Positions 36,131 to 49,000 are shown, numbered from the stretch's first letter. The stretch is DNA of 64,000 nt from Phlebiopsis flavidoalba (GCA_035772785.1 JAOCPU010000040.1:62001-126000), one strand, 5' to 3'. The notes: generated by a model from the letters alone, not told the origin. Translations and numbers: made by a program.

Positions 36131-36550
36131 CGATATTATTGGGGGAAAAGGGGAAGGGAAGTTTGGGCAAAGTTTTCGGTTTTTGATACAATCTCTTTTC
36201 CCTTTTCGTATCAGTGAAGGGTAGCCTTTTCCATGCCTTTTACCTTCCTTTGACCATGTGGCATAGTCAAACTCATTCGAGGACAAAGGCTGTGAACAAA
36301 GGTAACCTTTAAGTACCTGACCAAGGGGCCCCTACAGCGCGGAGACACGCTGAGACACGTGGAAATGGGTAACCTTTTTCCAAGCCTTTTGCCGTCGACA
36401 AAGGTCTGACTTTCCCCACGTGCTTTATTTGAGTAATATTTGATAGTAAAACGAATCCCATTATAGACAGGAATAGGGGATAAAAATGAGATCAAAACGA
36501 AAAAACCTTACCACAATCTTTTCGCCCTTTTCCGCCCCGCAATATTGACG
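36131..36550. repeat. Possible second inverted-repeat element
   Basis: The left end CGATATTATTGGGGGAAAAG resembles the reverse complement of the right end (CAATATTGCGGGGCGGAAAA), and AAGGTAACCTT-like motifs recur inside. The match is imperfect and no target duplication is clear. Confidence 0.3.
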
Positions 36551-37606
36551 CTTGCATGAAGTGGCTGGTGCCATCGGACGCGGTTTGGTGGACCCCTTGC
36601 AAGGACGTTGTACGACGTCCATTTCGTCTTGCTCAACTCTTAGAGTGATAGTCGCTTAATTCATATGTGCTACGAGCTGACCCCACTAAATTTTTGGAAT
36701 TAAAGCGCACACTGGATGCCCGAATGCGCCCCCCAAAAAGCACTTGGTGAGACTCTTGGATTCTGCCCGCCAGTGGAAAATTGGCGGCCCGAGGGGGGGT
36801 CGACAAAAGTGCGTCCGATTAGCCCAGCCGCTTCTACGAAGCCATCCTCGGCACGGCTGAGTTTGAACGCGGCTGGGTAGTTCCGAGCCTACGTTTTGTC
36901 ATGTGCCATGAGTAATGAATACTATCATGTATGCCGGCCAATCGCGGTACTCCTGGCGGTGTATTCCGACTCAATCTAGGTTCTGCCAGGGCGTGGCCAA
37001 CAGCATTCATACTTCATTCCGACCTCTATGGCATCGGCAGACTTCCTCCCTTCATCTAGCTCGTACGTGCTGTTCATATTCCTACAATATTTGCGAGATC
37101 TTTGCGCTCTAATTGACCTTAGTAGAGGTCATATTCTACTGCAATGGGTAGAGAGTCATCGGTTGGATGTGGGCGCACCCGTCACACCATCACCACACCA
37201 CTCCAAGGACGGGCTGCTTGTCTCTGTTTACCAGGTCCAAACGCGTGTTACTGAGACGTTCGAAGAAATCCACTCCTAAGAGATTCTATCAATCTCTTGT
37301 CAGTCCAGTTCCCGCCAACGATAGTCGCGTTTTGCCAGGCCGAGCCACAGCTGGCGTTACGACGAATTCGGAGGAGAAAGATGTTAGGCCTGGTCCACCA
37401 CCGCCACCACCACCACCTTCTCCTCCTCCCCAGACTCAAACTATCATCGATCCCGTCATCGTTGTCCAGGAGGAGCAACACTCACCGATAGGATCGGGAG
37501 TCCCTGCCAACATTTCCTATACCCGGAATTCCGACTGCGGCGTCATTACAACAGCGGATTAATATATTTTCCGTTAGGTGGTCTGAAGCGTTATTACCGT
37601 CACAGT
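36551..37606. other. Upstream region of plus-strand kinase
   Basis: Contains a plus-strand open frame (37167-37562) with a proline run (RPGPPPPPPPPSPPPQTQ, about 37395-37440) that could be an unidentified upstream exon. Otherwise nothing is recognised. Confidence 0.35.
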
Positions 37607-39482
37607 ATGCAAGCTTCACGCAGTCGGCCACACAATAGTGCTCACGCATCTGCTGATGACCTACTCGCCGACGTTCGTGCTGCAATACGGGACCCGCCAT
37701 TTGAGCGTGTCCTCTCTCAGTCATTCGTGTTCAGCCCCAGTACGTACCTCAAATTTGTTTCCATTGACGCAATTTTTACAACGATACCAGGCTTGAGAAT
37801 TTGCCCCGCTCTACGCCGACTCAATCTCTACTTTCAATTTTTCTTCGGAGGAGCAGGAGCTTATATTGTCCAGCTTATCTGAGGTGCGATTTATTGCTAT
37901 TTCTGCTTAGTGTCATGGTCAGCTGATCCGACAAACTGTTCAGCTTGTAGCAGCGATTGAATCTCTTCACGCACACGCATCAGTGGAAGGCGGAACATTT
38001 AAGCATGACGAACTCCTTGCGAGCTGCACGGATATGCTAAGTCTCATGCATGCAATGCGCGAAGATCCATATTTCATCAAAATCTCGCGAGATAAACTTG
38101 TTACGATCCTGAATTTTCTTGACAAGGTATATATTACAATCCTCTGATCTCGCTATCGCACTAATCAAATCTTAACTCAGGTGCTCATGGAACAGCCATC
38201 ATTAGCTGCAGGGATCTCCGAACACGGCAACAGTCCTCTTGGATTGATGCAGGTGCAGCTCATCCACCCCCTACGTCGTCTTGTGGTCCGTATAGCCGAA
38301 CATATCTGTCAAGTACCCGACACGTTGTTTCTGAAGAATCTACAAGTTGAAACGTCAAATTACGCCAATGGCGGAGCGTACGGCGACATATATACGGGTA
38401 TAGGTCACGATGGCGCGCGAGTAGCACTCAAAGCCCTTCGCAACACGGGACCTATCAATTATTCCCCTGAGCACAGAGAAGACAGTCAAGTGCGTACCTT
38501 ATGTGACTCTCAATTCATCGCACGTTTCCAATCTTTTGCATGCCACCTTTAAAGCGCTTCTATCGTGAAATCATGATTCTACGGGGGCTTACGGCATGAA
38601 CACATTTGCTCGCCGCTAGGCGTCGGGCTGAATGTACCCTATATTCCCAGCCCCAACGGCTTGTGTCTTGTTTTACCCTACTATCGTCATGACAATGTAC
38701 GCCGATATATCCAGGACAATGGCTGGGATCGAGACACAGCTGTGCGACATGTATGTGACATTATAGACTCTGGCTATGGGTGATCTGATGACATGGTAGA
38801 TTTTGGAGGACGCTTGATGGACTGGCATACCTTCACGCCAACAACGTTGTACACGGTGACTTACATATTGTACGCAGTCATCATCGCCTTTACCCCAGTT
38901 TGTATTTTACTTATCGAGGGGTCGACAGGGCAATGTCCTTATCGACGACTCTCTTTGTGTGCGCCTTGCAGACTTTGGGCTTGCCAATTTTGCCGATACC
39001 TCAGGGACCAGTGCTGCATTTGCGACGAGAGCGGGAGCAATCCGCTTCATGGCCCCCCGAAATTCTAGAGCCGGGACTAATAGGAAACGAGCTGCCTAAC
39101 CACACTAAACAGAGTGACATGTACTCTTTTGGTCAGCTATCGTGGCAAGTACGTGTCCAGTCAATAGACACACAGCCTGCGTGGATTTCCTCAACAGAGA
39201 CTACAGATATATACGGAAACCGCACCATTGCACACCTGTAAAAATGAATATCAAGCATGGAAAGCCATAACCGAAGGCAAGCATCCACTGCGGTCTCAAT
39301 CCCGTCGCCCTATTCCAGATAATCTGTGGAAGGCTTTAGAGGATTGCTGGCGGTTCAAGCCCGGCGACCGCCCTATATCTGCGGATCTTCTGTTGAAGCT
39401 ACGGTCCAAGACGACTACTGGAGTGCTCATGACTCGAAGCATTAGTCACAGGAGGAGTCCGGTTGCTTCATCTTCTTCATGA
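37607..39482 (+). CDS. TKL-type protein kinase
   Basis: The chosen start is MQASRSRPHNSAHASADD. An N-terminal helical region follows (LVAAIESLHAHASVEGG, LLASCTDMLSLMHAMREDP, LVTILNFLDK), interrupted by short GT-AG introns. The kinase domain begins after PLRRLVVRIAEHICQVPDTL. The glycine loop is GGAYGDIYTG and the lysine strand GARVALKALR (about 38380-38440). Then come NGLCLVLPYYRHDNVRRYIQ, VVHGDL- before an intron, NVLIDDSL, LADFGLANFADTSGT, FMAPEILEPGL (APE motif) and MYSFGQLSWQ. It ends IPDNLWKALEDCWRFKPGDR, PISADLLLKL and a Ser-rich tail at 39482. The catalytic loop is HGDLH instead of HRDLK. It is better preserved than the paralogue at 26-27.7 kb. The soluble cytoplasmic location and any pathway are unknown. 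Confidence 0.78.
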
Positions 39483-39865
39483 CGCGACGCTGAACAGAAC
39501 AGCCTTTTCACGGTCGATTTGTCACAGGGTCCACATATTCCTTCTGCTACGGACGTGCCAGCCATCGAGCAATTGACTGTATTCATCATACTTGGAGGGC
39601 ACTACTACATATTTCTCCCACAACTTCCGTGCGCCGTTGTGTTTTTGTTGGATTTAATATGGCTAGAATTCGGGACGATTTCATAGTGATACTTCATAGA
39701 TGCCTGCTACTTATCTGTGCGACGGTTAAAGGTGTGATTGGGACTATTCACTGTTTTTCCGGACGGATAGCTTCTTGTCTTGGCCATTTATCAAAATGCC
39801 CGCAGACTTATGCAAGTGATTATAGTCGGTCCCGTCACCCTATAATCAAAGCATCAGAGTGTTAT
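39483..39865. other. Convergent intergenic region
   Basis: Between the kinase and aldo-keto reductase stop codons. An open frame at 39629-39880 is not recognised. Confidence 0.4.
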
Positions 39866-41163
39866 TCAACGTGTATTTAACGCGAAACTTACGAAGTTGC
39901 TGTAAGGGAAGCCCTTGTTGAAAGGCACGCATGCTGTCGAGAGTTTGAATCTGTTTCAGCACTGAGAGAAATGTCCAACGCCTCGAGATTTTGATGCAGT
40001 TGCTCGACCTTCCGGCCCCCGACAATGGGGAAAACGTACGGGGCCTTTTGCATCAACCAGGCGATCGCAACTGTACACAGAAGTGAGCCACGTATTGAAA
40101 AAAAGATCCCACCAGTACGAACCAGATGTAATACTCCTTGCGCCAATATCCTGGGCGACCTTTTCTAGAGCGAGACAGACCTTGCGTTCGTTTTCGGTGC
40201 GTCTCCAATCTGCCCACATTGTACGCCCGCCCTCGCCGGACTGTTCGCGCCGCTCCTCTTCAGCGTGTCGGTTCGGATTTTGCTCCCGCAAGGACACTCC
40301 AGGGTGCGAGAGCCATACCTGTGCATCAAGAATCTTGAGATCTCGTCAAGGTTGCAACACCGAAATGATCCACGAACCCTCCGCAAAGAGCCATAGGTAG
40401 AACATCGCGCTCAAAGTCGCGCGACATAATATTCCATGCACCTTGATAGATGACAAACGGGGTCTTGCCAGTGAGAGCCGTGCGTACGTGTTCGCTTTCG
40501 AGACAATCCATGCAGGTGTGTCGGGAGATGCCGAGATAGAGGACCTTGCCTTGCGTGACGAGATTATGCAGGCCGTTCATGACTTCTTCTACACCGCACG
40601 TATAGTCCCACCAGTGGACGTATAGTATGTCGATGTAGTCCGGTGCGCAACTTCTTGAGTGACGACGTGATAGTGTTTTGCAAAGATTTGAGACTGTTCC
40701 CGGTATAGTGCGTTTTTTGGGGAATATCTGCGCCTCTTTTGTAGTTCGTCGTGTACTGACGCACATTGTAAGTTATGGCTACGAGCTATACGTGAGCCTT
40801 TCTCTTACCTTGGTAGCAACCACTATTTGCTCTCGGTTCCCACGCTTATCCATCCATTCACCGATAAATTCCTCGGACGTCTCGTCCTGACTGAGTGTGG
40901 CTTAGGCAATAGGATACGACATGGGCGGGGATAGTATCTTACTAGTTGTTCGCGGTATCGATGAAGTTTCCGCCAGCCTCGTAGTAAGCGTCGAGAAGTT
41001 TGAAGCTACTTTCCTTGTCCATGGCGCCCATCCGTACCCACTTGTCCCCGATGCTCATCGCACCAAGCTGTAGAGGAGAAACGTGAACACCAGCCAGAGG
41101 AGCAAGTGGCCTATGGCGACCAAGCTTGGTAGCAGGCTTGGGAGGTGGGGTCCATATGCTCAT
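39866..41163 (-). CDS. Aldo-keto reductase, aryl-alcohol dehydrogenase type
   Basis: NAD(P)H-dependent reductase of the AKR9/Aad group, which interconverts aromatic aldehydes and alcohols in white-rot and plant-associated fungi. It starts [20 protein letters not shown] at 41163, followed by [37 protein letters not shown] (catalytic Asp region) and, after an intron, [20 protein letters not shown]. The HWWD segment reads [13 protein letters not shown]. Then come [40 protein letters not shown], the cofactor-loop region [20 protein letters not shown], and [20 protein letters not shown]. It ends near [13 protein letters not shown] at 39866; a GTAAGT there could be a donor to a further exon. Several 1-base breaks occur. 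About 350-370 residues, as usual for Aad proteins. Confidence 0.85.
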
Positions 41164-42291
41164 TTTTGCTCTGAGTTGGTGTGTGCCTTGAGTGAAACGG
41201 AGTGAACGAGGACGATAAGTCCCTATGAGTTGTAGAGCGGCCTTTATACTTCGAGCCACGGCCCATTAGATGAAAGCGCATGATGTCGAGGGATCATGCT
41301 TCGTCTACAAATATTTGACAGGTTCTCCGTCCATGACCGCGCCAGAGGCTTGTTTGTCACCGATCACCAAGAACCACAGCGGTGGGAAAGGTCGTTTCAC
41401 AGATGCAACGGTGCCGAACAGTATCCACATCGGTATTGTATCTTGACCCTCTGCAAGTAAACGACCTGATTCTATCGTAAAGCGTTGATTTCTCGGGGGT
41501 TCGTTGAGATCACTGAGACCTCACCGCCAGTGGTAAAGTGTGGTCATGAACAAGCACGATTGGCTGCGATGATACCCCACTTGGGCTGAACGGCCAATGT
41601 TAACGTGTGGTAATCCGCATGGGTGCCAAGCTAGGACTTACACGGGGCACGTTACGGCTTCTACTTTGCAAAATCGCAGTTTCGCTCATACCGGAGAAGT
41701 TCAACTTGACGCGTGCTGGTCGGAGACGCGGTGCGCCAGCCTCTAGCGATTGAGACATTGCACCAATTTGAGTCATTCACGTCTAGTGATATTGTAATCC
41801 ACGCCAGCAAGCGCACTGGGAGGGCACGTACTATGCCTCTGGCTCGACTGGATAATAATGTGTCGTATCTCGAGACAAAGCCAAAGTCCTCTCGTACCTA
41901 CGTGAAAGTTTCAATATTGATGTGAACTTAAGCGTTCTGCTTGAGCTCAAAACAAGAGTGTAAGTGAAGGTGTTACAACCAACTGTCGCTAAAGCTCTTA
42001 CAGTCGCGCCAATTTGACTACCATTCCCTTTACGTCAGCAGAGGTAACAGAAGTGACATCTGAAAAGTCAACAAGTGCGACTGACAAAGTAAGTAGGTAC
42101 TGAACGGTATTTCAATCTCCGATGGGCACACCTGAAGCCTCAATATGACTGGCCTGACTGGTCACTACGCGGTTGGTTGACGCCAGCAGGTGTATCAGAA
42201 TCACCTCCCCAGTGCTGCATTTTCGGTTGCACCCTCCCACTCACTCCCTTCTCCTTCGTCCCCATTCCTGCTTCTCTTCTGCTAATAAGCC
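41164..42291. other. 1.1-kb region, possible unidentified exons
   Basis: Holds GT-AG intron-like pieces on the plus strand (GTAAGTGAAGG to TCTTACAG, about 41958-42002; GTAAGTAGG at 42089) next to an open frame with YLRESFNIDV and LSVLLELKTR. I do not recognise the protein. Confidence 0.3.
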
Positions 42292-43620
42292 ATGTCTTCG
42301 ACCCCCACAGAGGAGATTCGCGCGTCGTCGTATGTCGGTTTTCGACAGTATCACCGCGCAGATTGAGCACAAGCTCTTGAAGCGTGGCTTCCAGTTTCAA
42401 CGTGATCGCCGTCGGTATGTGGTGTCTGTTCGCCTGTTGCACCTCAACGCGAGCGTATGTGGCGCTGAACGCTGATCTTTCGCATAGGCCAGACGGGTTT
42501 GGGAAAGTCGACGCTCATTAACACTATCTTCGCGTCGCACTTGGTTGACTCCAAGGGACGCTTTGGTTCTGACGAGCCGTGAGGCAGACAACGGAGATCC
42601 ACCCAGTTTCACATGGTGCGTCTTCTACTATACCTAAGCAAATACCCCTCAGCTCATAACACTCCAAATCTTAGTTATTGTCGAGAACGGTGTCCCGTCT
42701 CCGCCCTCAACATTGTTGACACGCCTGGCTATGGCGACCAAATCAACAACGAGGGTTGGTGCGGTCCGCTAGATTCATTTTGGTCCCCTCTGCAACGTAC
42801 TAAATCTTCCTAATTCTATTTCGCTATTGAAGTTGGGACCCCATCATCAAGTACATCAAGGACCAACACAGTGCCTACCTCCGCAAGGAACTCACCGCGA
42901 TGCGCGTGAGGACTGCGCGACCCACCCGCCATATCCAGGACACCCGCATTCACTGTGCCCTGTACTTCATCAACCCTAGCGGTCACTCGCTCCGCCCCAT
43001 TGATATCATTGTTGATGAAGAAGCTTAGTGAGGTTGTGAATGTCGTGCCCGTTATTGCCAAGGCGGACAGCTTGACCCTTGAGGAGCGGGAGTCGTTCAA
43101 GCAGAAGGTGAGTAATGAGTTGAAGGGAGAAGAGCGTATTCAAAAGGGACTTTATGACATAGATCCGGGCCGAGATGAACCTACCACAACATCCGCCTGT
43201 ACCCCTTCGATACCGAGGAGAATGACGAGGAAGAAGTCCAACTCAACGAGAGCATCATCAGGGTATGTCACACGCACATTGCTATCGATGAATACCGTTA
43301 ACTATTTGCGTCTAGAACATGATTCCGTTTGCTGTCGTTTGGCTCGGAGCGTAGTGTGATTATCGACGGCAAAGACCGTCCGTGGACGCAAGACCGCTGG
43401 GGCGTCATCAACGTTGAAGACGAGAAGCACTGCGAATTCGTGTACCTCCGCAACTTCCTCACCAGGACACACTTGCAAGACCTCATCGAGACAACTGCTC
43501 AGATCCATTATGAGGCGTTCCGTTCCAAAACAGCTGCTCGCGCTCAAGGAGCAGACTAACCGCCCGCCGCGTAAAGTTTCGGTCCCGCCTCACTTTTTTG
43601 TTCTTGGTGATCGCGTTTAG
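42292..43620 (+). CDS. CDC10: Septin, Cdc10-like
   Basis: Septins are GTPases that assemble into filaments at septa and bud or branch sites. It starts MSSTPTEEIRASSYVGF at 42292, then QIEHKLLKRGFQF. After an intron the P-loop is GQTGLGKSTLINTIFASHLV; G3 is IVDTPGYGDQINNE; the trans region includes KYIKDQHSAYLRKEL, ALYFINPSGHSLRPIDI and G4 VIAKADSLTLEERESFKQK. The septin unique element follows (RPWTQDRWGVINVEDEKHCE, FVYLRNFLTRTHLQDLIETT). The C-terminus is short, LLALKEQTNRPPRKVSV, with no coiled coil, which favours the Cdc10 class over Cdc3/11/12. Six exons or so, with introns of about 50 nt. Extra single T bases in TT/TTT runs break the frame twice near 42340-42400, clear examples of homopolymer-type error. 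Confidence 0.9.
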
Positions 43621-44065
43621 CCGTTCAAAACTTCGATACCCCTTGATGCACTCGTCCATACCGTTCCTTTTACTGGATATTACTGGCTTTCGAAAGGACT
43701 ACATGTGTTGTCTACCCTTCCACCCCGTTGTTATTAACTGTCTACGCTTGCCGCTACACTCGTTCCTTCCTAATGCCACGTGTTCTAAATTCTACTCGAC
43801 GTGTATGCTGCCGCTCTGAGTATGACCGAAGTGCCTTCAGCGTGAAGAAAGCGGCGAGAAAGCCATGGAATGTTCGAGAGCGTAGACGATGCGCGCGAGC
43901 GACGGCGCTGTGATTAAAACGCGTCCGCTTCCTGGTCTACCCCATCTCCATCTCTTGACTTTCGCTCTTACTCCATTCCCTCATCTCTCTCTCTCATCCT
44001 TCATCGTATCCCCTTGGCCTCCCCTAGGCTTCCTACTAATTTTCTGTGTGAGATCTTTGTGCGAG
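43621..44065. promoter_or_regulatory. Septin 3' / Aha1 promoter region
   Basis: Includes a strongly pyrimidine-rich block at 43930-44010 (CCCCATCTCCATCTCTTGAC and neighbours) just before the Aha1 start, typical of fungal core promoters of well-expressed genes. Confidence 0.4.
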
Positions 44066-45514
44066 ATGGCTGCAGTTCCACCACCCATGGCTTCCACCAC
44101 CGCCAACTGGCACTGGAAGAACAAGAATGTGACACCCTGGGCGAAGACATGGGTTCGAACGCGAGCTTTGTGACTGTCTCCGTGAAAGGCGACGGCGAAG
44201 AGGAGGTATCCGTTACCGAAGTGACTGAGGTGGACGGTGACGTCGAGCTTGGCCAGCGCAAGTCCAAGTACGTGTTACGTCCTGAGACTCGGGTTCACGA
44301 TCTCGGTAACATCCTGGAACGCTTGACAGGCTTATTACAATCTACGATTGCAAGGTCGAGCTCAAATGGTCTGGAAAGGCGGCCGATGGCACTGAGGTTT
44401 GCTGGCCGACTGTCCATCCCAGAGGTTTCGCATGAGATCACGCTTGACGGTCTCTCGGAATATGTGGTATGTTCTCGTCCATTGTCAGGCTTTTTGCATA
44501 CCTCACGTAATTTGTCCTTCAGTGGAACTTCAGCCTCACCACCGAACGTAGCCCAGCGGTCGACGCGGTTTTCCAGCTCGCCAAGTCCCGCCTCCCAGTC
44601 GCTCTTGAGGCAAAGCTCTCCGAGTTCCCTTCCGCGATCATCAACCACCACGGAAAGGATCTCACTGTCAGCGCGGACCCAAGTCGTGCAGGTACCCCTG
44701 CGCCCGCTGCTGGCAGCGGTACGTCTTCGACGCCCTCTGCCGCCGCTCCTGCGGCGAAACCTGTTGTGAAGAAGCCCGAGGCGAAGGCCGTCAACACCAC
44801 AACTGTGAATGTAGACTCGGCGTTCCAGGCCTCTGCTGATGACCTATTCTCTCTGTTCACCGACGAGAAGAGGATACCGATGTGGACACGCGCTCCAGCT
44901 CAGGTGCGCTTGGCCGTGACATTCAAAACCAGCGGTCACAGACTCACTACGTTCACCAGTCTTCCGCAAAACCTGATACCGATTACTCGCTCTTTGGTGG
45001 CGGAGTCAAGGGCAAGTACGTCTCGCTGAGCCCATCGAAGGAGATCGTGCAGACATGGGCTCTCTCGAGCCCAAGCTGGCCCTCGGGTATGCGGCGAATC
45101 CTTCTCAAAGTTGTCGAGTGACCTGTACTGATGCTGACGTAGGTCACTTCGCCACATTGACCACGACACTCGACCAGTCGACAGATCACACTAAGGTAAC
45201 ATGGTCCCTCTCCGGCGTTCCCTCGGCATGGAAGACGAGATCACCCGCAACATTCAAGGATACTAGTAAGTCATGTTTTGCCTACCTACTTGACATGCGT
45301 TCGCTCATGTATCTAACCTCTTCGCAGCGTCCACGGTCTCAAATCCATCGGGTACGTACAACTTTCTCTATACACTCCGCCTCCACCTCCCGCACAAAAG
45401 AGCAATGTCGCCGGCCAAAGCCCCGTTGTCGCTTCTCCCCGGCCATACTTAGCCATCGGTCTGGCCGTTCTTGCGCTCGCCGCAGCTTTCTCGATACCCT
45501 ATGTCTACAAGTAA
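44066..45514 (+). CDS. AHA1: Hsp90 co-chaperone Aha1 with predicted C-terminal membrane anchor
   Basis: Aha1 binds the middle domain of Hsp90 and stimulates its ATPase. It starts MAAVPPPMASTTANWHWKNK at 44066, with the conserved NWHWKNKNVTPWAK motif. The N-terminal domain continues TVSVKGDGEEEVSVTEVTEV and KLITIYDCKVELKW (shifted frame), with RLSIPEVSHEITLDGLSEYV. An Ala/Pro linker (AGTPAPAAGSGTSSTPSAAA) leads to the AHSA1/START-like domain: VNVDSAFQASADDLFSLFTD, KGKYVSLSPSKEIVQTWALS and STDHTKVTWSLSGVP. After the usual family end (GLKSIG) an open frame continues with TPPPPPAQKSN and one hydrophobic helix, YLAIGLAVLALAAAFSIPYV, ending YK at 45514. The tail contains GTACGT...CTTAG (45352-45452), which could be spliced out to give a soluble form. 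Indels occur in the N-domain. Confidence 0.88.
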
Positions 45515-46002
45515 TGTCATGTATACCCGGACCCGGTAATTGACTCTGTTTTCTTCGGCACAGGTTTGGGAACGGAGCTTTAGCCGCGGCACGGCACACA
45601 CGACAAGCCCCCGTCCAAGTACCTTCGACGCAAGCTGCAGTTGCTTCAGCTTTCGACCACGCGCGGGAAACGGCATAGGGGCGAGCGAGCTCATAGAAAC
45701 AAAGTTAAATAGGATTCAGGCAGTGCGCGCTGGATATTGTACACAAATGTATATGCAACGAAGAGATGTCTGCACCTAGAAGCACAAAGGTATTAATGCG
45801 TGACTGTCATTATCGTAAAATTGGCCACCGGATCGCGGTAACATCCAACGGATACAAGGAGGGAAGATCGGGGTAGGTGGATAGATGAGCAATACAAAGA
45901 CATTGGTAGAGATGACATGGGATATGGGGGTAATAGGGTGCGGTGGGAGGTGGTGGAACAACAGGGGACGTATAGGAGCATCTAATGGGGCAGTCGTGAT
46001 CA
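45515..46002. other. Convergent 3' intergenic region
   Basis: Between Aha1 and P4-ATPase stop codons. Probable 3' UTRs; nothing else is seen. Confidence 0.4.
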
Positions 46003-49000
46003 TCATTGTGTGTAGTTCGGCAAGCCGTTTTTCGACTCCTCAGCTTCCTCGTGCACCGTCGAAGGCACCTTCTTCCGCCGTATTGTCCGGACTGATCGAG
46101 TGCAGGATGGATTTTCGACGATTGGGCTGCGACGTCCCAGAGAGGTTGCAGAGAGGTTCTGCAGTCGCCGCAGCGCGACACCGGGCTCCTCCATCGAGAA
46201 GTCGAAGCCCGTGCCGCGTGAACGCACGCCCGTCGCGAGGTCTATCCGGCTGCCTTGTGGTGGCCACGGTGGATGATGGACTTGCGCTTCACGCCGCGGC
46301 TGGTGCTGACGGCGCGCTTGATGTACGCAACACCTCCCGCTTCGCGATCCCTGCGGAAGTCGTGGTCGGGCTGGATCTTGTGCAGATAGCGCACACGGTC
46401 GATGTCGGATGGATGGAAAATGAACTTGTACGCCTTGCAGAGGAGCCTTGGAAGGAGCGCCAGGGGGACCATGAAGAAAACGCCGAACCAGAAGTATGCC
46501 GAGTGGAATAAATATTGGTTGTTTCCATAGATGGGTGTGGGGAACCAGCTCGGTCTGATTGCGGAGTAGAACGGCCTGAAAGTAGAACGTTAGTATACAT
46601 CTACCCATCCGAGCAGTACATCACGGTACAGTGTATAACCCAGATGAGAACAATCTCAATTCCCACAGACCCACCAGAACCCAGCTTGTCCAGGTAAGTG
46701 ATGTTTCATTCCGACAAAGACAGTGACAATCATGACGGCACCAATAGCCATAACCTGGACGATTATCATAAAGGGGTTCCTACGCAACGAAACACCGTTG
46801 GAGCGTACCGTAGACAGCTCGTACAGATATACGTCGTATCCGTTCCGTACGGTGAGAGGTTGGGCGTGATGTAGGCGTACAAGATGAAGAAGAATATGAT
46901 GACCGACTGGAATGTTGTGTCAATAAATGCCGCAAAAGCACAACAAAGAGATTGCTCAGGATCTGGTAAGCACCGTCTATGATGTAGATCAAGAACAGCT
47001 TGAGGTTGAAGTACGCTCCATTGCGCGAGTGCTTGTACAACTCAGGGGCAAGTCCATGAGGACGTGATCGTCGGCAATACGGTCGAAAGAGGGACCCATG
47101 GCGATGACAGGAAGGATAGTCCAGAAGGAGTTCCAGAACAGGACGGGGGTAGGTGTACTCGAAAACGCTTTGGGGACTGTCAGCTTCGTGTAAGGATAGA
47201 AAGCCTGTACCAGTATCAACGTGAGGAGGTTCTATTGACTGCGAGCTCCAATGTTTTTGGAACACAGTAGATCTGGTACCACCATAGTACACGATACACA
47301 CAATGTTCTTGTAGAAGAAGTTGACGATCATGTTACCGTTGCGGGAGTATGACCAGTGGCCGTGGACGAGCAATAACCGCTTCAAGGAACCGGAACTGGA
47401 ACCAAAGGTCAAACTCGGCATGTCTTGAGATGAAAGGAGGTAAACGCACCTGTGCGATTGCGTAGTCCGACGAGTTGACAGCCTGCAGACCCTCCTCACC
47501 AGAGATACCGACACCAACGTCCGCAGCCTGAATCATGCTGACATCGTTGGCACCGTCAACGATAGCGAGCGTCATTGACATCGAGCCCTTCCTTGACGAG
47601 TTTGACGATGAGGGCCTTCTGGAGCGGCGAGACACGACAACAGATGACACCCTCGCACTGCATAGCCAAGCGCAGGAGAAGCTGCTTGTGGCTCTCATCT
47701 GCAAGGGCCTCGAGGAGCGCAGCACCGTCGATGACGAGAACGTATCCGCCCGGCCGACTGCCGTTGTTCTGTCCGACAATGTCCGTGATCTGCCAGTGTT
47801 GACGCGCTGCAGGGGCGTACGCGCCGTTCGGGTGTTTGCCGTCCGTCTTGAAGCTGGTTCGCGATGCCGTCTTCCTGGAGGATGCCGCTCGCAGGGAAGA
47901 ACTCGTCGACGGCACCCGCCATCTGCGCGTAGACGGGGCGGCCAGAGTCGGCGAGGCGCCGCGGATGATGATGATGTTGTCGTTGCGTCCGATGAGGTTC
48001 GTGCTGTGACCGATGGCTACAAAACATGTGAGCAACGCGTCTGCAAAGTCTGCGGAGAGACATACCGATGGCGGTTTCGAGCTTGTCGCCGGTGGCGACC
48101 CAGATCTTGATCCCGGCCTCCTTGAGATTCAGCGATGGTTTCTGGTACGCACCGTCCTGGAGTCTGTCCTCAATGGCAGTCGCACCGAGGAGTCGAAGGT
48201 CCTTCTCGATGAGCTCGTACGCCGCGTCGATCTTGTCCTCCACGGTCCTCGAGGGATACGCTGGCTTCGTGCATGATCTCATTCCATTCCTCGTATTCCT
48301 GGTCTATATAAATTGTTAGCATGGAGTAAAGAATGAGCGGCAGCTCCACTTACCAGAGACACGCCTCCAAGCTAATGTCAACGTCCGCAACCCTTCGCTC
48401 GCAAAGTCAGCCAAATGATCTTCGGTAACATCCTTGAGGTCATCATTCCCCTCCTTCAACCTCTCGAAGATGACATTATCCGCGCCCGTTGGTAAGGAGC
48501 ATCAAGCCCTTGTCCTCGTCGTCCACCTTGCGCACAATGACACTCATCCGCTTGCGCGCCGAGTTAAACTCGAGCACATTCAAGAGCTCGTAGCGCTCCA
48601 TGCCCTCCGCAAACGGCTGTGCTCACATAGATGACGTCCTTGTCGCGGCCGCGGAACGTGAAGCCGACGTCCGCCGCGGCCTGCACGAGCGCCGCCTCGT
48701 CGGGGCTCTGCGCCTTGTACTCGAGCGCGCCCGTCGCGGGGTCGACCGACGCCAGGACGGTGTGGCAGAGCGCAAGCGTGAGCCGAGAAGCCGTGCAGCG
48801 CGCGCGCTTGCTGGTAGTCCCGCGCGTTCGTGTCCGCGTTCACCGCGGTCGCCTTTCGCGATGTCGCCCGAGAGCACCGAGTCCCTGAACCGCCGGAGCA
48901 CGCCGTTCGCGAGCTTCACTTCCGCGGTGGCGCGTGGGTCGAGCGTTGCGAATTGGTCGACGGACGACGGGTCCGAGCCGGGGACTTTGCGAGGCGAAGC

